A DNA stretch of 64,000 nucleotides from assembly GCF_022179765.1 (NCBI RefSeq), contig NZ_BPRE01000012.1, forward strand, positions 105,358 to 169,357, read 5' to 3'. The translations under genes and the position numbers were made by a program. Within the stretch, counting starts at the first letter, position 1, and each line of letters starts with the position of its first letter. Under the pieces are notes generated by a model. The model saw only the letters and a list, made by a program, of their open reading frames with translations, did no database searches and was not told the origin of the DNA. Of the stretch, positions 47,546-56,642 are shown one piece after another. The DNA comes from Methylorubrum suomiense. Lineage in GTDB: Bacteria > Pseudomonadota > Alphaproteobacteria > Rhizobiales > Beijerinckiaceae.

Positions 47546-47887
47546 ATGTTGCCGATCATGTTCACTGCGATCATCGCTTGCGCCGCTACGGCTGCAATGA
47601 CCGCTCCCTACAGCCAGCTTCTTGCGTTGCTGGCCGGACCTATCATGGGCAGCTTCGCTGGCCTCTGTGTTGCCCTCTTTCAGGCATGGCGGCGTGGTCC
47701 CGAGTGGAGCGCTGAAAAAGATCTTGATCGGCAGACGGACGCCATGGTGAGCGCGCTTCGACAGCTTGCTGAGCAGGGAAGCGCGATCGATACCGCCTCA
47801 AGCGCGAAACATAGCAAATCTCTGCAAGCGATCACGGAACCGAATTCAACAAGTTCAGGCACTATGCCAAAACGCGCCGCTGGGTAA
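47546..47887 (+). CDS. small membrane protein of unknown function
   Basis: The 113-residue protein has two hydrophobic helices at about residues 5-21 and 24-46, then a charged soluble tail (WRRGPEWSAEKDLDRQTDAM). GAGGG upstream of the ATG supports the start. The two-helix topology with a cytoplasmic tail is common in small membrane proteins; no family is recognised. It sits between gene-poor stretches. Confidence 0.45.
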   Translation: MLPIMFTAIIACAATAAMTAPYSQLLALLAGPIMGSFAGLCVALFQAWRRGPEWSAEKDLDRQTDAMVSALRQLAEQGSAIDTASSAKHSKSLQAITEPNSTSSGTMPKRAAG

Positions 47888-48131
47888 AACCTACTGGAGC
47901 AGCGTTCGTTTTTTTGGTTGATTAATCATTGAGTTGGGGCAGGCTCCTTGCGCAAAATTACGACCCGTCGATCTGGGCTGATGGATTTGTTTGCTGAAGG
48001 ATGAGTTGCTGATTTCTGGGGAGGCATTGGTTTTCCTTAGTATGTAGGGAGCTATCGGCGATTATCTTTATAAGCTATTTCTATTTCCGCAATCATAGTG
48101 TGGTGCTAGCCCGGCTTGAAAATTGCTTGCG

Positions 48132-48635
48132 CTAATTTTTGCGCAGGTCGACAGGGGCTTGTAGTGTCGCCCCAGCAACGGCGAGTCCTTCCTTTCGCCG
48201 CATGATTATAAATCGTCTGTTGCCAAAATCGGCAACCAGCATATTGCTGCCAATATCTCGTACGACTATCGGATACAGATCTTTGCTGGCCTGATCTCCA
48301 ATATGACCTCGTACACGCTTTGCGTCGATGATTGCGACGATTCCACTGCCTGTCCAGCGCCCGTTGATATCTCTGAGAAATGACGCCGCCGCAGCATTCA
48401 AATTCGGCAATGTCGGCTTTTGCGCCTGTGGTTTGGTGAAAGCATCCGACGTGATCGGAGCTGCTTCGAGCCACCGGCTCGGCTGAAGATCTCGAATCGT
48501 GGATGGAGGCGCAGGTGGTGGTGCTGGTAGAACGACGCTGTCTGGCCTGATGTAAGATCCCAGGCGCCAAACTACACCCAAGGTGAGCAGCCCCAGAGCC
48601 GCGGCTGTTGCATAAGCGCGGTAGCTAGCGGACAT
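48132..48635 (-). CDS. single-pass membrane protein of unknown function
   Basis: The 167-residue protein has a transmembrane segment near residues 9-27 (TAAALGLLTLGVVWRLGSY), a Pro-rich linker (PAPPPAPPS) and a periplasmic domain (about 85-167). That domain has NGRWTGSGIVAIIDAKRVRG and FGNRRFIIMRRKEG, which look like a small beta sheet. The start MSASYRAYA is the first Met. It is flanked by AT-rich, gene-poor DNA. I do not recognise the family. Confidence 0.55.
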   Translation of the reverse strand: MSASYRAYATAAALGLLTLGVVWRLGSYIRPDSVVLPAPPPAPPSTIRDLQPSRWLEAAPITSDAFTKPQAQKPTLPNLNAAAASFLRDINGRWTGSGIVAIIDAKRVRGHIGDQASKDLYPIVVRDIGSNMLVADFGNRRFIIMRRKEGLAVAGATLQAPVDLRKN

Positions 48636-49399
48636 TGTCGAAATGATCGCTGCTTATATCATTTAAGGCACGCTAGAACTGGCGTCTGTGTTTGATGCAA
48701 ATCCGATTTGTGTCGTTGTGGCGGTATTTTGCTACATTCATTTCGATTTATCCTTCGGCAATTGGATATGTCAGCGGTACGCTTCGGTGACCTTGATCGG
48801 TGCCTGCTCCCCATTCCCAGCTGCTCGACATGTCCAATAGGCAGGGCTGTTCAGCAATGCGGTAGGCTGCATTTTTGCCGGAGCGGCCGGGCGCACGCAA
48901 CTGCGACCTACGGGACGCACCCAATCGCAACGTCGTCCTCGCCTGAGTACTGTGCTGTAGCATAAGCTTATTGTAGAGCGATAAGCGGTAAAATATGCTA
49001 AATGGGCCGTATAAACTGTGTATTTTTAGGAAAATAGCTAATACAACTCGAAGATATTTTATGTCATCCTTATGAGTGAAAATCTTTGGTGCTTAGGCCA
49101 GTTTTTAAGTAAATTCAGGTCGTGTGAGGGTAATTTCGTGTCAAAATCGATACTCCTCATCTCTTGAATAGTAATTCATGCTCGGTCTATATGCTGATAA
49201 TAATCTATATGATATCGTGTATGTATCAGAACAGCGCTTGATATAAATATTTTTTTATAGAACGCGTCTTCTAGATGTCTCGATCATCGAATGAGTCGGG
49301 GCAAATTAGCGTTCCGAGAAATTTACACACAAACTTAACGATCCTTGGAGACCAAATCGTCATCAAGCGTGTCTACGGTGAACCTAATTCGGGAGTGCG
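48636..49399. other. AT-rich gene-poor stretch, 764 bp
   Basis: From about 48960 to 49300 the DNA is much richer in A and T than the rest of the window, with runs such as TATTTTTAGG and ATATTTTTTTATAG. No gene or repeat array is seen. It may be a promoter-rich or transferred segment. Confidence 0.5.
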
Positions 49400-49750
49400 A
49401 TGATGCAGATATGGCTGACGTACGAAGAAGCCGGGAGGTTCATGAGCCTTGATACCGACTCTGCGCGGAACGCGATTGCTGCGCAGGGATGGTCAAGGCG
49501 GCGCTGCAGCGATGGCCTGACCCGTACGAAGCTCCCTCCGGGCGCGGCGTCGGCCTTTCTTTTGAACGCGGCCAGCGAGGAGGCAAAGGCGGCAATTCAT
49601 GCGATGCAATCGCTGCTCGCGGACGCGCAAGTCGCCGTGCTGAAATCCCAACTAGGCTTCTCGTCTCCGTTGCCTACAACGAATATTTCACCAAACGAAA
49701 GCCCAACTTTAGACTTGAGCATGGGGGCGTCGCGACGCCTCGTTGGTTGA
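49400..49750 (+). CDS. helix-turn-helix-like small protein
   Basis: The 116-residue protein begins MQIWLTYEEAGRFMSLDTDSARNA, which resembles the start of small MerR/excisionase-like helix-turn-helix modules, followed by RSRRCSDGLTRTKLPPG (a basic wing). The rest is helical (EEAKAAIHAMQSLLADAQ). Proteins of this form are frequent in Methylobacterium-like genomes and near mobile elements, as I recall. ATG at 49400 is followed by a second ATG at 49403. It may bind DNA; the target is unknown. Confidence 0.55.
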   Translation: MMQIWLTYEEAGRFMSLDTDSARNAIAAQGWSRRRCSDGLTRTKLPPGAASAFLLNAASEEAKAAIHAMQSLLADAQVAVLKSQLGFSSPLPTTNISPNESPTLDLSMGASRRLVG

Positions 49751-50002
49751 AGTGTATTATGCCCTCCTCGTTAAATTTCGTCTTGCTCAAGCATGAGGCA
49801 AACAAAAGTAACCGCGCGTAGACCCGCCAATGTGTTGGCGTTGTGCTCGTGATCGTCGATCAGTCGTCTTCGGTGAGCTGCCAAGGCGAAGGAGCGCTCC
49901 GCTCCCCCCCAATCGATGTACCAATAAAGCAAAGTCGCGCTTGGCCTTGGGCGTCTTTACCGCCCTCAATTTGATGCTGGCGGCCCGCGCGGCCGCCGCC
50001 GA

Positions 50003-50116
50003 ATCCGACCATTATAGCCTCGATCGACGCAGGCCGATTTGGAATTGGAGGCGAACCGCATCCGACCATTATAGCCTCGATCGACGCAGGCCGATTTGGA
50101 ATTGGAGGCGAACCGC
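50003..50116. repeat. tandem direct duplication of a 57-bp unit
   Basis: Two identical copies lie head to tail: 50003-50059 and 50060-50116. The unit starts ATCCGACCATTATAGCC and ends GGAGGCGAACCGC. It adjoins the 3' end of the IS3-type transposase relic. The perfect identity points to a recent duplication. Confidence 0.95.
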
Positions 50117-50815
50117 TTTGGTGGAGATGTGGAACGCTTGCGGGTCAGCAGTTGGCAGCATCTCCTGTTCGTAGCGTTCCAGTGAGCGATAGCCGAGCGA
50201 AGCGTCCGGGCGCACGTGTATGTGGAAGCCTCCAATGAAGGCAAAGACTGCCATGGAGGTCTGCGCTCAACAGGTGAAACGCCACCGCTCGGGCAACTGA
50301 TGCTTTAGCACCGCGCAGTAACTATCGCATACCGCGTTGTCATAGGTGTCGCCGACCGAGCCTATGGAGCGTCGCACGTCCGCCTTGCGGCAGCGGCACC
50401 GAAGGTCCGCGACGTCTATTGCGATTCCTGGTCGGAGTGGTGGATCAAGTCGCACCGTTGGCGCTCCATGACGGCGGTCTCCACCGCATCGAACATGCGT
50501 TCTATCCAGAGGTCATTGGCGAACGACCAACCCACGACGCGCCGGCTCCTGATACCGATCACCACGGCGACGTAGAGGAAGTCCAAGGCGGCCGGCCCGA
50601 AGGTTATGTTGCCCGCCCAGATCTGGTCGGAGGCCTCTGCAGGGAGATTGTGATCCGCCAAATCGCGTGCGGAAAGAGCCGCTCGCTAGCGCCGGGTGGC
50701 CAAGGTGCCTTCGCGCCGCTGGCTGAGGCCGATGAGACCGGCCTCTGCATCAGTCGCGCGATGCGCTTGCGTCAACGTTCTTGGACGCGCGATGGCCGTT
50801 TTCGCGGTCGCTTTG
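50117..50815 (-). pseudogene. IS3-family transposase OrfB remnant
   Basis: Read leftward in several frames, the DNA encodes KRIARLM, then ASDQIWAGNITFGPAALDFL, SRRVVGWSFANDL, DLIHHSDQ, SIGSVGDTYDNAV and a C-terminal FAFIGGFHIHVRP...LGYRS. This is the rve integrase core of IS3-group OrfB, but it is broken by frameshifts and stops and the catalytic Glu region is split. OrfA is not found. It is a decayed copy with no expected activity. Confidence 0.85.
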
Positions 50816-50829
50816 GGCTATCTAGTTAA

Positions 50830-51661
50830 CGACGGCTTGGACGGAGGACTCGAACTCAAGCGACAGGTCGATTGGGTCGTCATTACCGCGGACCAGCCCA
50901 ACCAATTGTTTGCAACTCTGGAGCTAAATGATAAGATGGGTGAGACTTGCAGTGAACCATGTGTAGGCTGCTCGCAGGGCTCCACGAGGTTGGATGATCG
51001 TCAGTTACAGCAATTTGTTGCCTCTTGTTCCCTGGAAAATTTTTCGTTGGACTATTCAATCTGTCTGAATTTTGTGCCGGCGTGAAATGCGCTGTGAGGA
51101 CGCCGTGGCCTCGCAATCGCCGTGAACGGTGTCCGATATCTCAAGATAGTTTATCTAAATCTCTGCTTGCTTTATCCTTATGAAGGCAATGTGAATAGCA
51201 TCGTTTACATTGTGTATGGCGAACGATAATTTTCATCATCGAATCTATACATTGTGTGTTCGATGGGGCGCCGAGACGTGGCAGCTCTTTGTATTTCGAT
51301 GAGCTAACGCCTGATCTGCTGGAGAGCGACGCGCTTTGGTGGAGTGGCGTCGTTGCTGGAAGCGGGAGCCGCTACCTTAACTGTGAAGGTCGGAATCGAC
51401 GATCAACTTAAAGTAACAATTAATCAGAGATCGCCTATAGGTAGTTTTTTGTCCCCAGATCCTGCGTCATCATTGCAGCCGGTGCCGGAACTTTTCAGTA
51501 TTGACGTCGGTTAACGGCGACGAAAAAGCAACACCAGTTGAAACTCGAACGGCCGGCATTAACCAACGATGCATCTCTATGTGGGCTGGCCATTGAAGCG
51601 AGTTTAAGGATTTGATAACTAGGTTTAATAAATCAGCTCTAGGGTGGGTAGCGTGTCTGTG
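50830..51661. other. gene-poor stretch, about 830 bp
   Basis: No supported gene is seen. Base composition falls to near 45% GC in the middle. The motif TACATTGTGT occurs twice, near 51205 and 51249, each close to a GAACGA- or TTCGATG-like sequence. This may be a regulatory region for the Gly-rich gene downstream, but no function can be given. Confidence 0.35.
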
Positions 51662-52477
51662 ATGAAAGGGCTCTCCGTCAGTGTCGTGATGCTGTCCATC
51701 ATGGCGTGTACGCCTGCCCTGGCGGCTTCATGCAATTCGGCGTTCGGCATGGCCTCTGTCGCCGATATGGACGCGTTCAAGGCGGATCCGCTGTCGCTAC
51801 TCAACAGCAATCCCAATGGCGGCGGTGCACTCGCTCGGTCCGCGCGCGCTTTGGTTCTGGCTGATACCGAATTTTCCGACGTGATGCTTTCGCTCGGGGT
51901 GGCCGCGAACGCTGATCAACGTTCAGCGATCGGGGCAGGCCTCGGCCAAGCTGCGCTGGCCTGCGCGCGGACGCAGCCTGAGGCAGTGCAGCGGATGCAG
52001 GCCGCTCTGATCTCGCGTGGTAGCCCGGAAATCGCGCAGGCCTTCAAGGCCGTAACAGGCGACATTCCGACCACTGCCGTCAGTGTGCCAGCGACCCCCT
52101 CGACCCCGATTGGCGGAACGGATGCGAGCCTCATCGGCGGTGGACAGAACGAGGTGCCCCAAGGCGTTGCGCAGAGATCGGTTCCCACGACCCTAGGATT
52201 CTTCAATTCGGCGGCAATTGCTCGTACGGCCCAAGCGGCGCGACTTTCGCCGATTATCATCGTCGGTGGTAACGGTAGCACCGGCGGTGGGGGCACTGTT
52301 GGCGGCGGTGGAACCATTGGTGGCGGCGGCAGCATCGGCGGTGGCAGTGGCGGTGGCGGTACCCCCGTCCCGACTGTTCCCGGTCCCGTGGTTGGAGTCG
52401 GACTACCCGCCCTCCTTTTCTCTCTTGTGTCTGGATTCATCTATCGTCGCCGCCGCAACCGCGTCTCTGTGGCATAA
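51662..52477 (+). CDS. secreted Gly-rich protein with C-terminal sorting-type tail
   Basis: The 271-residue protein has a signal peptide (residues 1-22, ACTPALAAS) and a helical mature domain (about 25-155). A Gly-rich repeat follows (about 200-240, with GGGGTVGGGGTIGGGGSIGG). The tail is PGPVVGVGLP, a hydrophobic stretch (ALLFSLVSGFI) and RRRRNR. That tripartite end (short motif, membrane helix, basic cluster) is like PEP-CTERM/exosortase or sortase signals. A GTG at 51644 is an alternative start. Envelope anchoring is likely; the processing enzyme is not in the window. Confidence 0.8.
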   Translation: MKGLSVSVVMLSIMACTPALAASCNSAFGMASVADMDAFKADPLSLLNSNPNGGGALARSARALVLADTEFSDVMLSLGVAANADQRSAIGAGLGQAALACARTQPEAVQRMQAALISRGSPEIAQAFKAVTGDIPTTAVSVPATPSTPIGGTDASLIGGGQNEVPQGVAQRSVPTTLGFFNSAAIARTAQAARLSPIIIVGGNGSTGGGGTVGGGGTIGGGGSIGGGSGGGGTPVPTVPGPVVGVGLPALLFSLVSGFIYRRRRNRVSVA

Positions 52478-52542
52478 AGTGGTCGGCGGCTTTTACAGTC
52501 CGCAAAGATGATTTCAGATGGGCTGGTGAAATTGCAGCTGCA

Positions 52543-53565
52543 TTAGTCGCGTAGCTGCCTTCCGCCTTCTATAATAAGGCGCTCTATAGTTTTTAGTAGG
52601 TGGTCTGCCGAGTCATACTGAGCGGCGGCGAAAAAGTCGGCGCACTCATCGGGGTGATGGCCTCGATGAGCCGTTGTGTGGCCACCCACAATTCGTTGGC
52701 GGTTCGCTCGGCGACCGTGCGCAACAGCGCCTTGAGCTTTGAGAAAGCCCCGTCATCCTGCGCTTTTCGAAGAATCGATCGTGTTCAAGTCCGGCGAGTA
52801 GGGCGGGCGGAACAGTAGCTACGCGCCCGCCATCCTCGATCGCTGCCTGTACCGCCGAACCGTTGTAGCTTTTAAGATTGTCCATCATGAGGATGTCGCG
52901 AGGGATGAGTTCGGGCCCGAGAACGTCCCCGGCGTAAGCCTGGGAGGCATCGCGATAAATCGGTCCGTCCAGCGCGAACGACACAGCGATCCCGGACGGG
53001 CGTAGTCCCGTCACGAAGGTAGGTGTCTTCTAGCGGCCGTACGGCACACCTGAGCGTAGTCGTTCCTCAGGCGAGGCGCGTCCGCGAGTGCGGGTCATTG
53101 GTCGCGGTCACACCTGGTCGAGGAACAAGAAGCGCGAAGGTCGAGGTCGGACTGGCATTCAAATCGGGCTTGGCGGGTCGCCTTTACAGCCGAGCGGTTC
53201 TGCTCCGCGGCGTGGGCTGTCTTTCTTTGTATGTCAGGCCGGGCGCATCGAGGAAGTACCACAGAGTCCCATGCCCAACCGTAGGAGTGCGCCCCTCCCG
53301 CAAGCAGATCCGCATCTCCTTTGAGGTGATGTCGTGGCGCTCAGCGATCAGATGGCGCCGGAACGCCTTCGTGCAGGTCGAGCTTCGAGCCGGCTTGCCC
53401 GCTTGCTAATCAGCCGCAACCGTCCCGGGCGTGGCCAGTCCCGTCATCCGGCGGACCGCCGTCGCGGCACCGATCCCGAAGCGCTCGATCGACTACCGAG
53501 GCGAAGCCGCGCCTGCCGCATCCATCACGCGTTCACGCGGATCTTGGCTGTAAGGGTCTGCCCAT
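52543..53565 (-). pseudogene. IS630-family transposase remnant
   Basis: The 5' end begins MGRP near 53565 and, after a small indel, continues with PYSQDPRERVMDAAG. Further frames show RRHLIAERHDITSKEMRICL and VGHGTLWYFL, then LDGPIYRDASQAYAGDVLGP with ILMMDNLKSYNGSAVQAA (the second DDE Asp). The last part (DECADFFAAAQYDSA) is out of frame with it. Several frameshifts and stops break the gene. It is a decayed IS630 element; the precise ends are not defined. Confidence 0.85.
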
Positions 53566-53995
53566 GCCCGGCTCCAAATCTGGAGCGCCATGAGCCAGCC
53601 CGACAGTCTTACAGAACCCAACCATCCGATACGGATCAAACCGAAAACGCCTTAGCATCCATCCGGTCAACGGATCCGCCGGCCATTCGCACCCGAGCGG
53701 CGATGCTCAGCCGCTTTGAACCCGCCATGTGGCTCTATGCGAAGCCCATCAGCCGAATCCTTCCGTACAGCGCGGCTGTTCAAGGAGTAGATTTGGGCCG
53801 CCCCGATGTCGGCAGGGAAGGTATGAAACTCACCAACCCCTGCTGAGCGCTTGCCAGTGAGCCAGGATGGCACTCTGAGAAGCAGCTCCTATCTACCGCT
53901 CCGGGCGGTTGAACTCGATTCAGTCAGTCACGATGCCTGCAAGAATATGCGGGATAGCGGTTTTAGATCGCCTTCGGGCTTTTGGAGGATAATAA
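53566..53995. other. gene-poor stretch after the IS630 relic, 430 bp
   Basis: No supported gene is seen. Its last 60 bases should hold the promoter for the small secreted protein at 53996. Confidence 0.4.
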
Positions 53996-54259
53996 ATGAT
54001 CCGTTTGGTTCTCGTGCCGATCGTGGCGGTGCTTTCAACGGGATTCGCCTGGGGGCAGACGCGCCAGCCGATCCCATCCGGATCACCCTGCATACCCGGT
54101 GACCCCGTTCGCCGCGACTGTCGCTCCAGCCCGCTCTACAATTCAACGCCGGGCTCTCTGAACTCCATCAACCAAGCGCCAAACTTCTCAGGCGGTGGCG
54201 CTTTCGGAACATCCCGGCGCCCTTCGAATGATTTCCGGGAAGGAGTTCCGCAACGCTGA
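53996..54259 (+). CDS. small secreted protein, 87 aa
   Basis: The protein has a signal peptide (residues 1-20, VLSTGFAWGQ) and a Pro/Ser/Asn-rich mature part with two Cys (SPCIPGD and RRDCRSS) that could form a disulfide. GGAGGATAATAA precedes the ATG, a near-perfect ribosome-binding site, so the start is well supported. It converges with the wza-like gene; the two stops are 10 bases apart, and a hairpin spans them. No family is recognised. Confidence 0.7.
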   Translation: MIRLVLVPIVAVLSTGFAWGQTRQPIPSGSPCIPGDPVRRDCRSSPLYNSTPGSLNSINQAPNFSGGGAFGTSRRPSNDFREGVPQR

Positions 54260-54275
54260 GCCTTTCGGCTCAGCG
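54254..54275. terminator. hairpin carrying the stop codons of two convergent genes
   Basis: CGCTGAGCC (54254-54262) and GGCTCAGCG (54267-54275) form a perfect 9-bp stem with a TTTC loop. The left arm contains the TGA of the rightward gene (54257-54259). The right arm contains the TGA of the leftward wza-like gene (54270-54272). It can act as a shared terminator, though no T-run follows on either side. Confidence 0.75.
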
Positions 54276-55451
54276 CAAGGTGTTGAAGTTGGAGCGGGCG
54301 ATATTGCCTTCGTTAAGTGTCGCGACCCCGACGCGCAGCAGCGTAAGCACTTTCAGGAACTCAACGGCAGGGGCATTCGACACGTAGAGAATGTCTTTGT
54401 CGCGAATGAGAAACTGACGAAGCGTGAAGAGCCCATCTTCGGCGCGCAGGTCGAACTGATAGATGACCGGAATATGATCCTTAGGCCATACTTTCACGTC
54501 GATGCCGAGATCTGCCGCGACCCGGCGGGACTCCATCCTGTAGACGAACACGGTGGTCGGGTTCGCTCGCTCGTCGAGGAGGCCGCCACCGCGACCGAGA
54601 GCCTCGGACACCGTCGTCTGTTCTGCTTCGAAGTTATACTTTCCGTTGAGGCCCGTGGCGCCGAGCACAACGAACGAGCGGTTCTCGGTATAGACGTAAA
54701 TCACGTCGCCCGGCTGGACGAACACGTTGTTAGACGGTTCTCTGACGAGCTTGTTGAAATACACCGTACGCTTGCGAGAGCCGCGCTGAAGCGTCACGAA
54801 GCTTTGGTACCCCGTGCCCTTCGGGCCGCCTGCGCGGGCAATCACATCCAGCACGCGTTCGCCTGACGGATTGATGGCGAGCCGGGATGGCAGGTTGACC
54901 TCGCCGAGGACGCTGACCTGGGTCGCCTTCTGGTCAATGATTGAGACAACAGCCTGCGGTTCGATCGCCCGATTTCGCAGGCGCTGCTCGATCTCGGCTT
55001 GCACTTCCGGAGCTCGGCGGCCAACGGCGGGAATCAGTCCGGCATAGGGCACCGATATCGTGCCACTGCGATCAACCTGTTGGTTCGGGAGCGTGACGAA
55101 GTTGCCCGCCCTTGCCCCGGCTTGGTCGGGAATGAAGAGGCCTCCAGCCGCCGCTTCGAAGATGGTCACGCCAATGGTATCGCCGATGCCAAGGCGGACT
55201 TCCGCGGCCCGCCCCTGCGAGACAAACGAGCCCAACGTGCCCTCGCCCGTCGCGTCCCGCGCTGTGACGTCGGCCACGTGAGGCGTGGCGTTGATCAGAG
55301 TGTGCGGAAGCAATTCCTGCGGATCGGTGGGGATGGATGGATCCCCCGATACCTTCGGACCGGATGTCGGGAACGCACCTGAACACCCGCTCAGGATTGC
55401 GGCCAAGCCGGCAACCCTGGCAAGAATGCTAAGTCTGCGACCTACGACCAC
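54270..55451 (-). CDS. Wza-type outer-membrane polysaccharide export lipoprotein
   Basis: The 393-residue protein has a lipoprotein signal (LAAILSGCSG, Cys near residue 23). The polysaccharide-export domain (about 85-175) has LGIGDTIGVTIFEA and GTISVPYAGLIPAVGRR. Two or more SLBB-like repeats follow, with VSVLGEVNLPSRLAI and FVVLGATGLNGKYNF. It would form the octameric outer-membrane channel for an exopolysaccharide. GTG at 55451 starts it, with GAGGAT upstream. A GT2 gene follows upstream on the same strand after 243 bases, then the Wzc-like gene. Confidence 0.92.
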   Translation of the reverse strand: MVVGRRLSILARVAGLAAILSGCSGAFPTSGPKVSGDPSIPTDPQELLPHTLINATPHVADVTARDATGEGTLGSFVSQGRAAEVRLGIGDTIGVTIFEAAAGGLFIPDQAGARAGNFVTLPNQQVDRSGTISVPYAGLIPAVGRRAPEVQAEIEQRLRNRAIEPQAVVSIIDQKATQVSVLGEVNLPSRLAINPSGERVLDVIARAGGPKGTGYQSFVTLQRGSRKRTVYFNKLVREPSNNVFVQPGDVIYVYTENRSFVVLGATGLNGKYNFEAEQTTVSEALGRGGGLLDERANPTTVFVYRMESRRVAADLGIDVKVWPKDHIPVIYQFDLRAEDGLFTLRQFLIRDKDILYVSNAPAVEFLKVLTLLRVGVATLNEGNIARSNFNTLR

Positions 55452-55694
55452 GACGCCGTTATCCTCTCAACCAACTCCACGCTGGTTATGAGCGAGATCG
55501 TGAAAAGGTCTAGTTGAGGTGCCTCAAATTTTCTATATTTGGGCAGCATGTGACGCAGGAGCAACAGTCATGATTCACAATTCATGGTTAACGCGTACGT
55601 TGAAAAATAAACTATTCATAGCTACCAAATAATTGCCGCGAAGAGATTCGTATTATTTTGAGGCGGGAAACCTGCGACATGGACCGTCCTATAG

Positions 55695-56642
55695 CTACGG
55701 CGATGTTCGAGCCGTCGAGGGCTTTCGGCTGAAAGCCGTCATGTGAGCCCAGAGGAACCGCAATGCGCGCAGGCGTATCAGAACACCCATCGCCGCGATT
55801 CTGTCGATCGGGCGCCGAAGCCGCCGGGTGAACAGTACCTGAAAGAGATGGATGCTGGTCGATAGCAGCGTGATGTAGGCGCGAACCAGCCACCGCAGCC
55901 GACCGAATGGTTGACGTGTGGTCAGTGCGAAAGCCTCGGCGTTGAGTCGGCGCCACTTCCGCACCAGTTGGTCCCACTCGTGCCGTGCCGGATGACCCAC
56001 GACAGCCTTCGGCGCAAAGCCGAGTGTTCGGCCTTTCGCCGCAGCCCGGTGACACCACTCCACGTCTTCGGACACATCGTTGCCAAAAGGACCGACAGCC
56101 TCGAACGTCTCCCGACTGACCAGAAGGGCCGCGGTGACCGAAAAGCCCTTCTTTTTGATGTATTGTTCGTTTTGGAAGGCGAAGACCAACTCGAACGCCT
56201 CGGAGGGGGTCGGTCGTCCCGGTTTCTCGACATCGACGCGGATCGCCCCGCCCACGACGTCGAAGTGGTCGAGCATCCGCACACCCTCCTCCAAGAAGGC
56301 CGGATCCGGACGGCAGTCGCTGTCGACAAAAGCCAGGATGCGTCCGCGTGAGGCGGCGACGCCAACATTGCGGGTCGGACCTGCCCCCTTTTCCCGCGAT
56401 AAGACGACCCTTGCGCGACCCGCCACGGTCGCCTCGACCGCGGCCAGTCCGACCGGCGAAGCGTTGTCTGAGACGACGATCTCGAAGGCATCACGCCCGA
56501 TGGTCTGCGCCTCCAGATGGGTCAGGCATCGGTCGAGGTTCTCGAGATCCTGATAATTCGGAATGATCACGGATACTCGGACGACGGCCTCGGCGTTATG
56601 GTCACAGGTCGATACGGCCAGATTGTCGGTGCGTTCAAGCAT
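55695..56642 (-). CDS. glycosyltransferase family 2 protein, membrane-attached
   Basis: The 315-residue protein has VSVIIPNYQDLENLDRCL at the start of the GT-A fold, EIVVSDNASP, LAFVDSDCRPDP as the DxD site near residue 112, and VSEDVEWCHRA as the later ED motif. The C-terminal 80 residues contain one or two hydrophobic stretches that may attach it to the membrane. Its ATG at 56642 lies inside the end of the Wzc-like gene (8-base overlap), so translation is coupled. It should add one sugar to the exopolysaccharide repeat unit. Confidence 0.9.
   Translation of the reverse strand: MLERTDNLAVSTCDHNAEAVVRVSVIIPNYQDLENLDRCLTHLEAQTIGRDAFEIVVSDNASPVGLAAVEATVAGRARVVLSREKGAGPTRNVGVAASRGRILAFVDSDCRPDPAFLEEGVRMLDHFDVVGGAIRVDVEKPGRPTPSEAFELVFAFQNEQYIKKKGFSVTAALLVSRETFEAVGPFGNDVSEDVEWCHRAAAKGRTLGFAPKAVVGHPARHEWDQLVRKWRRLNAEAFALTTRQPFGRLRWLVRAYITLLSTSIHLFQVLFTRRLRRPIDRIAAMGVLIRLRALRFLWAHMTAFSRKPSTARTSP

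Noticed and set aside
48960..49300. CRISPR array or riboswitch in the AT-rich region
   Set aside because: No regularly spaced repeats and no conserved riboswitch core are visible.
50696..51085. Frame of 129 residues after the IS3 relic
   Set aside because: It begins inside the relic and has no domain or start signal.
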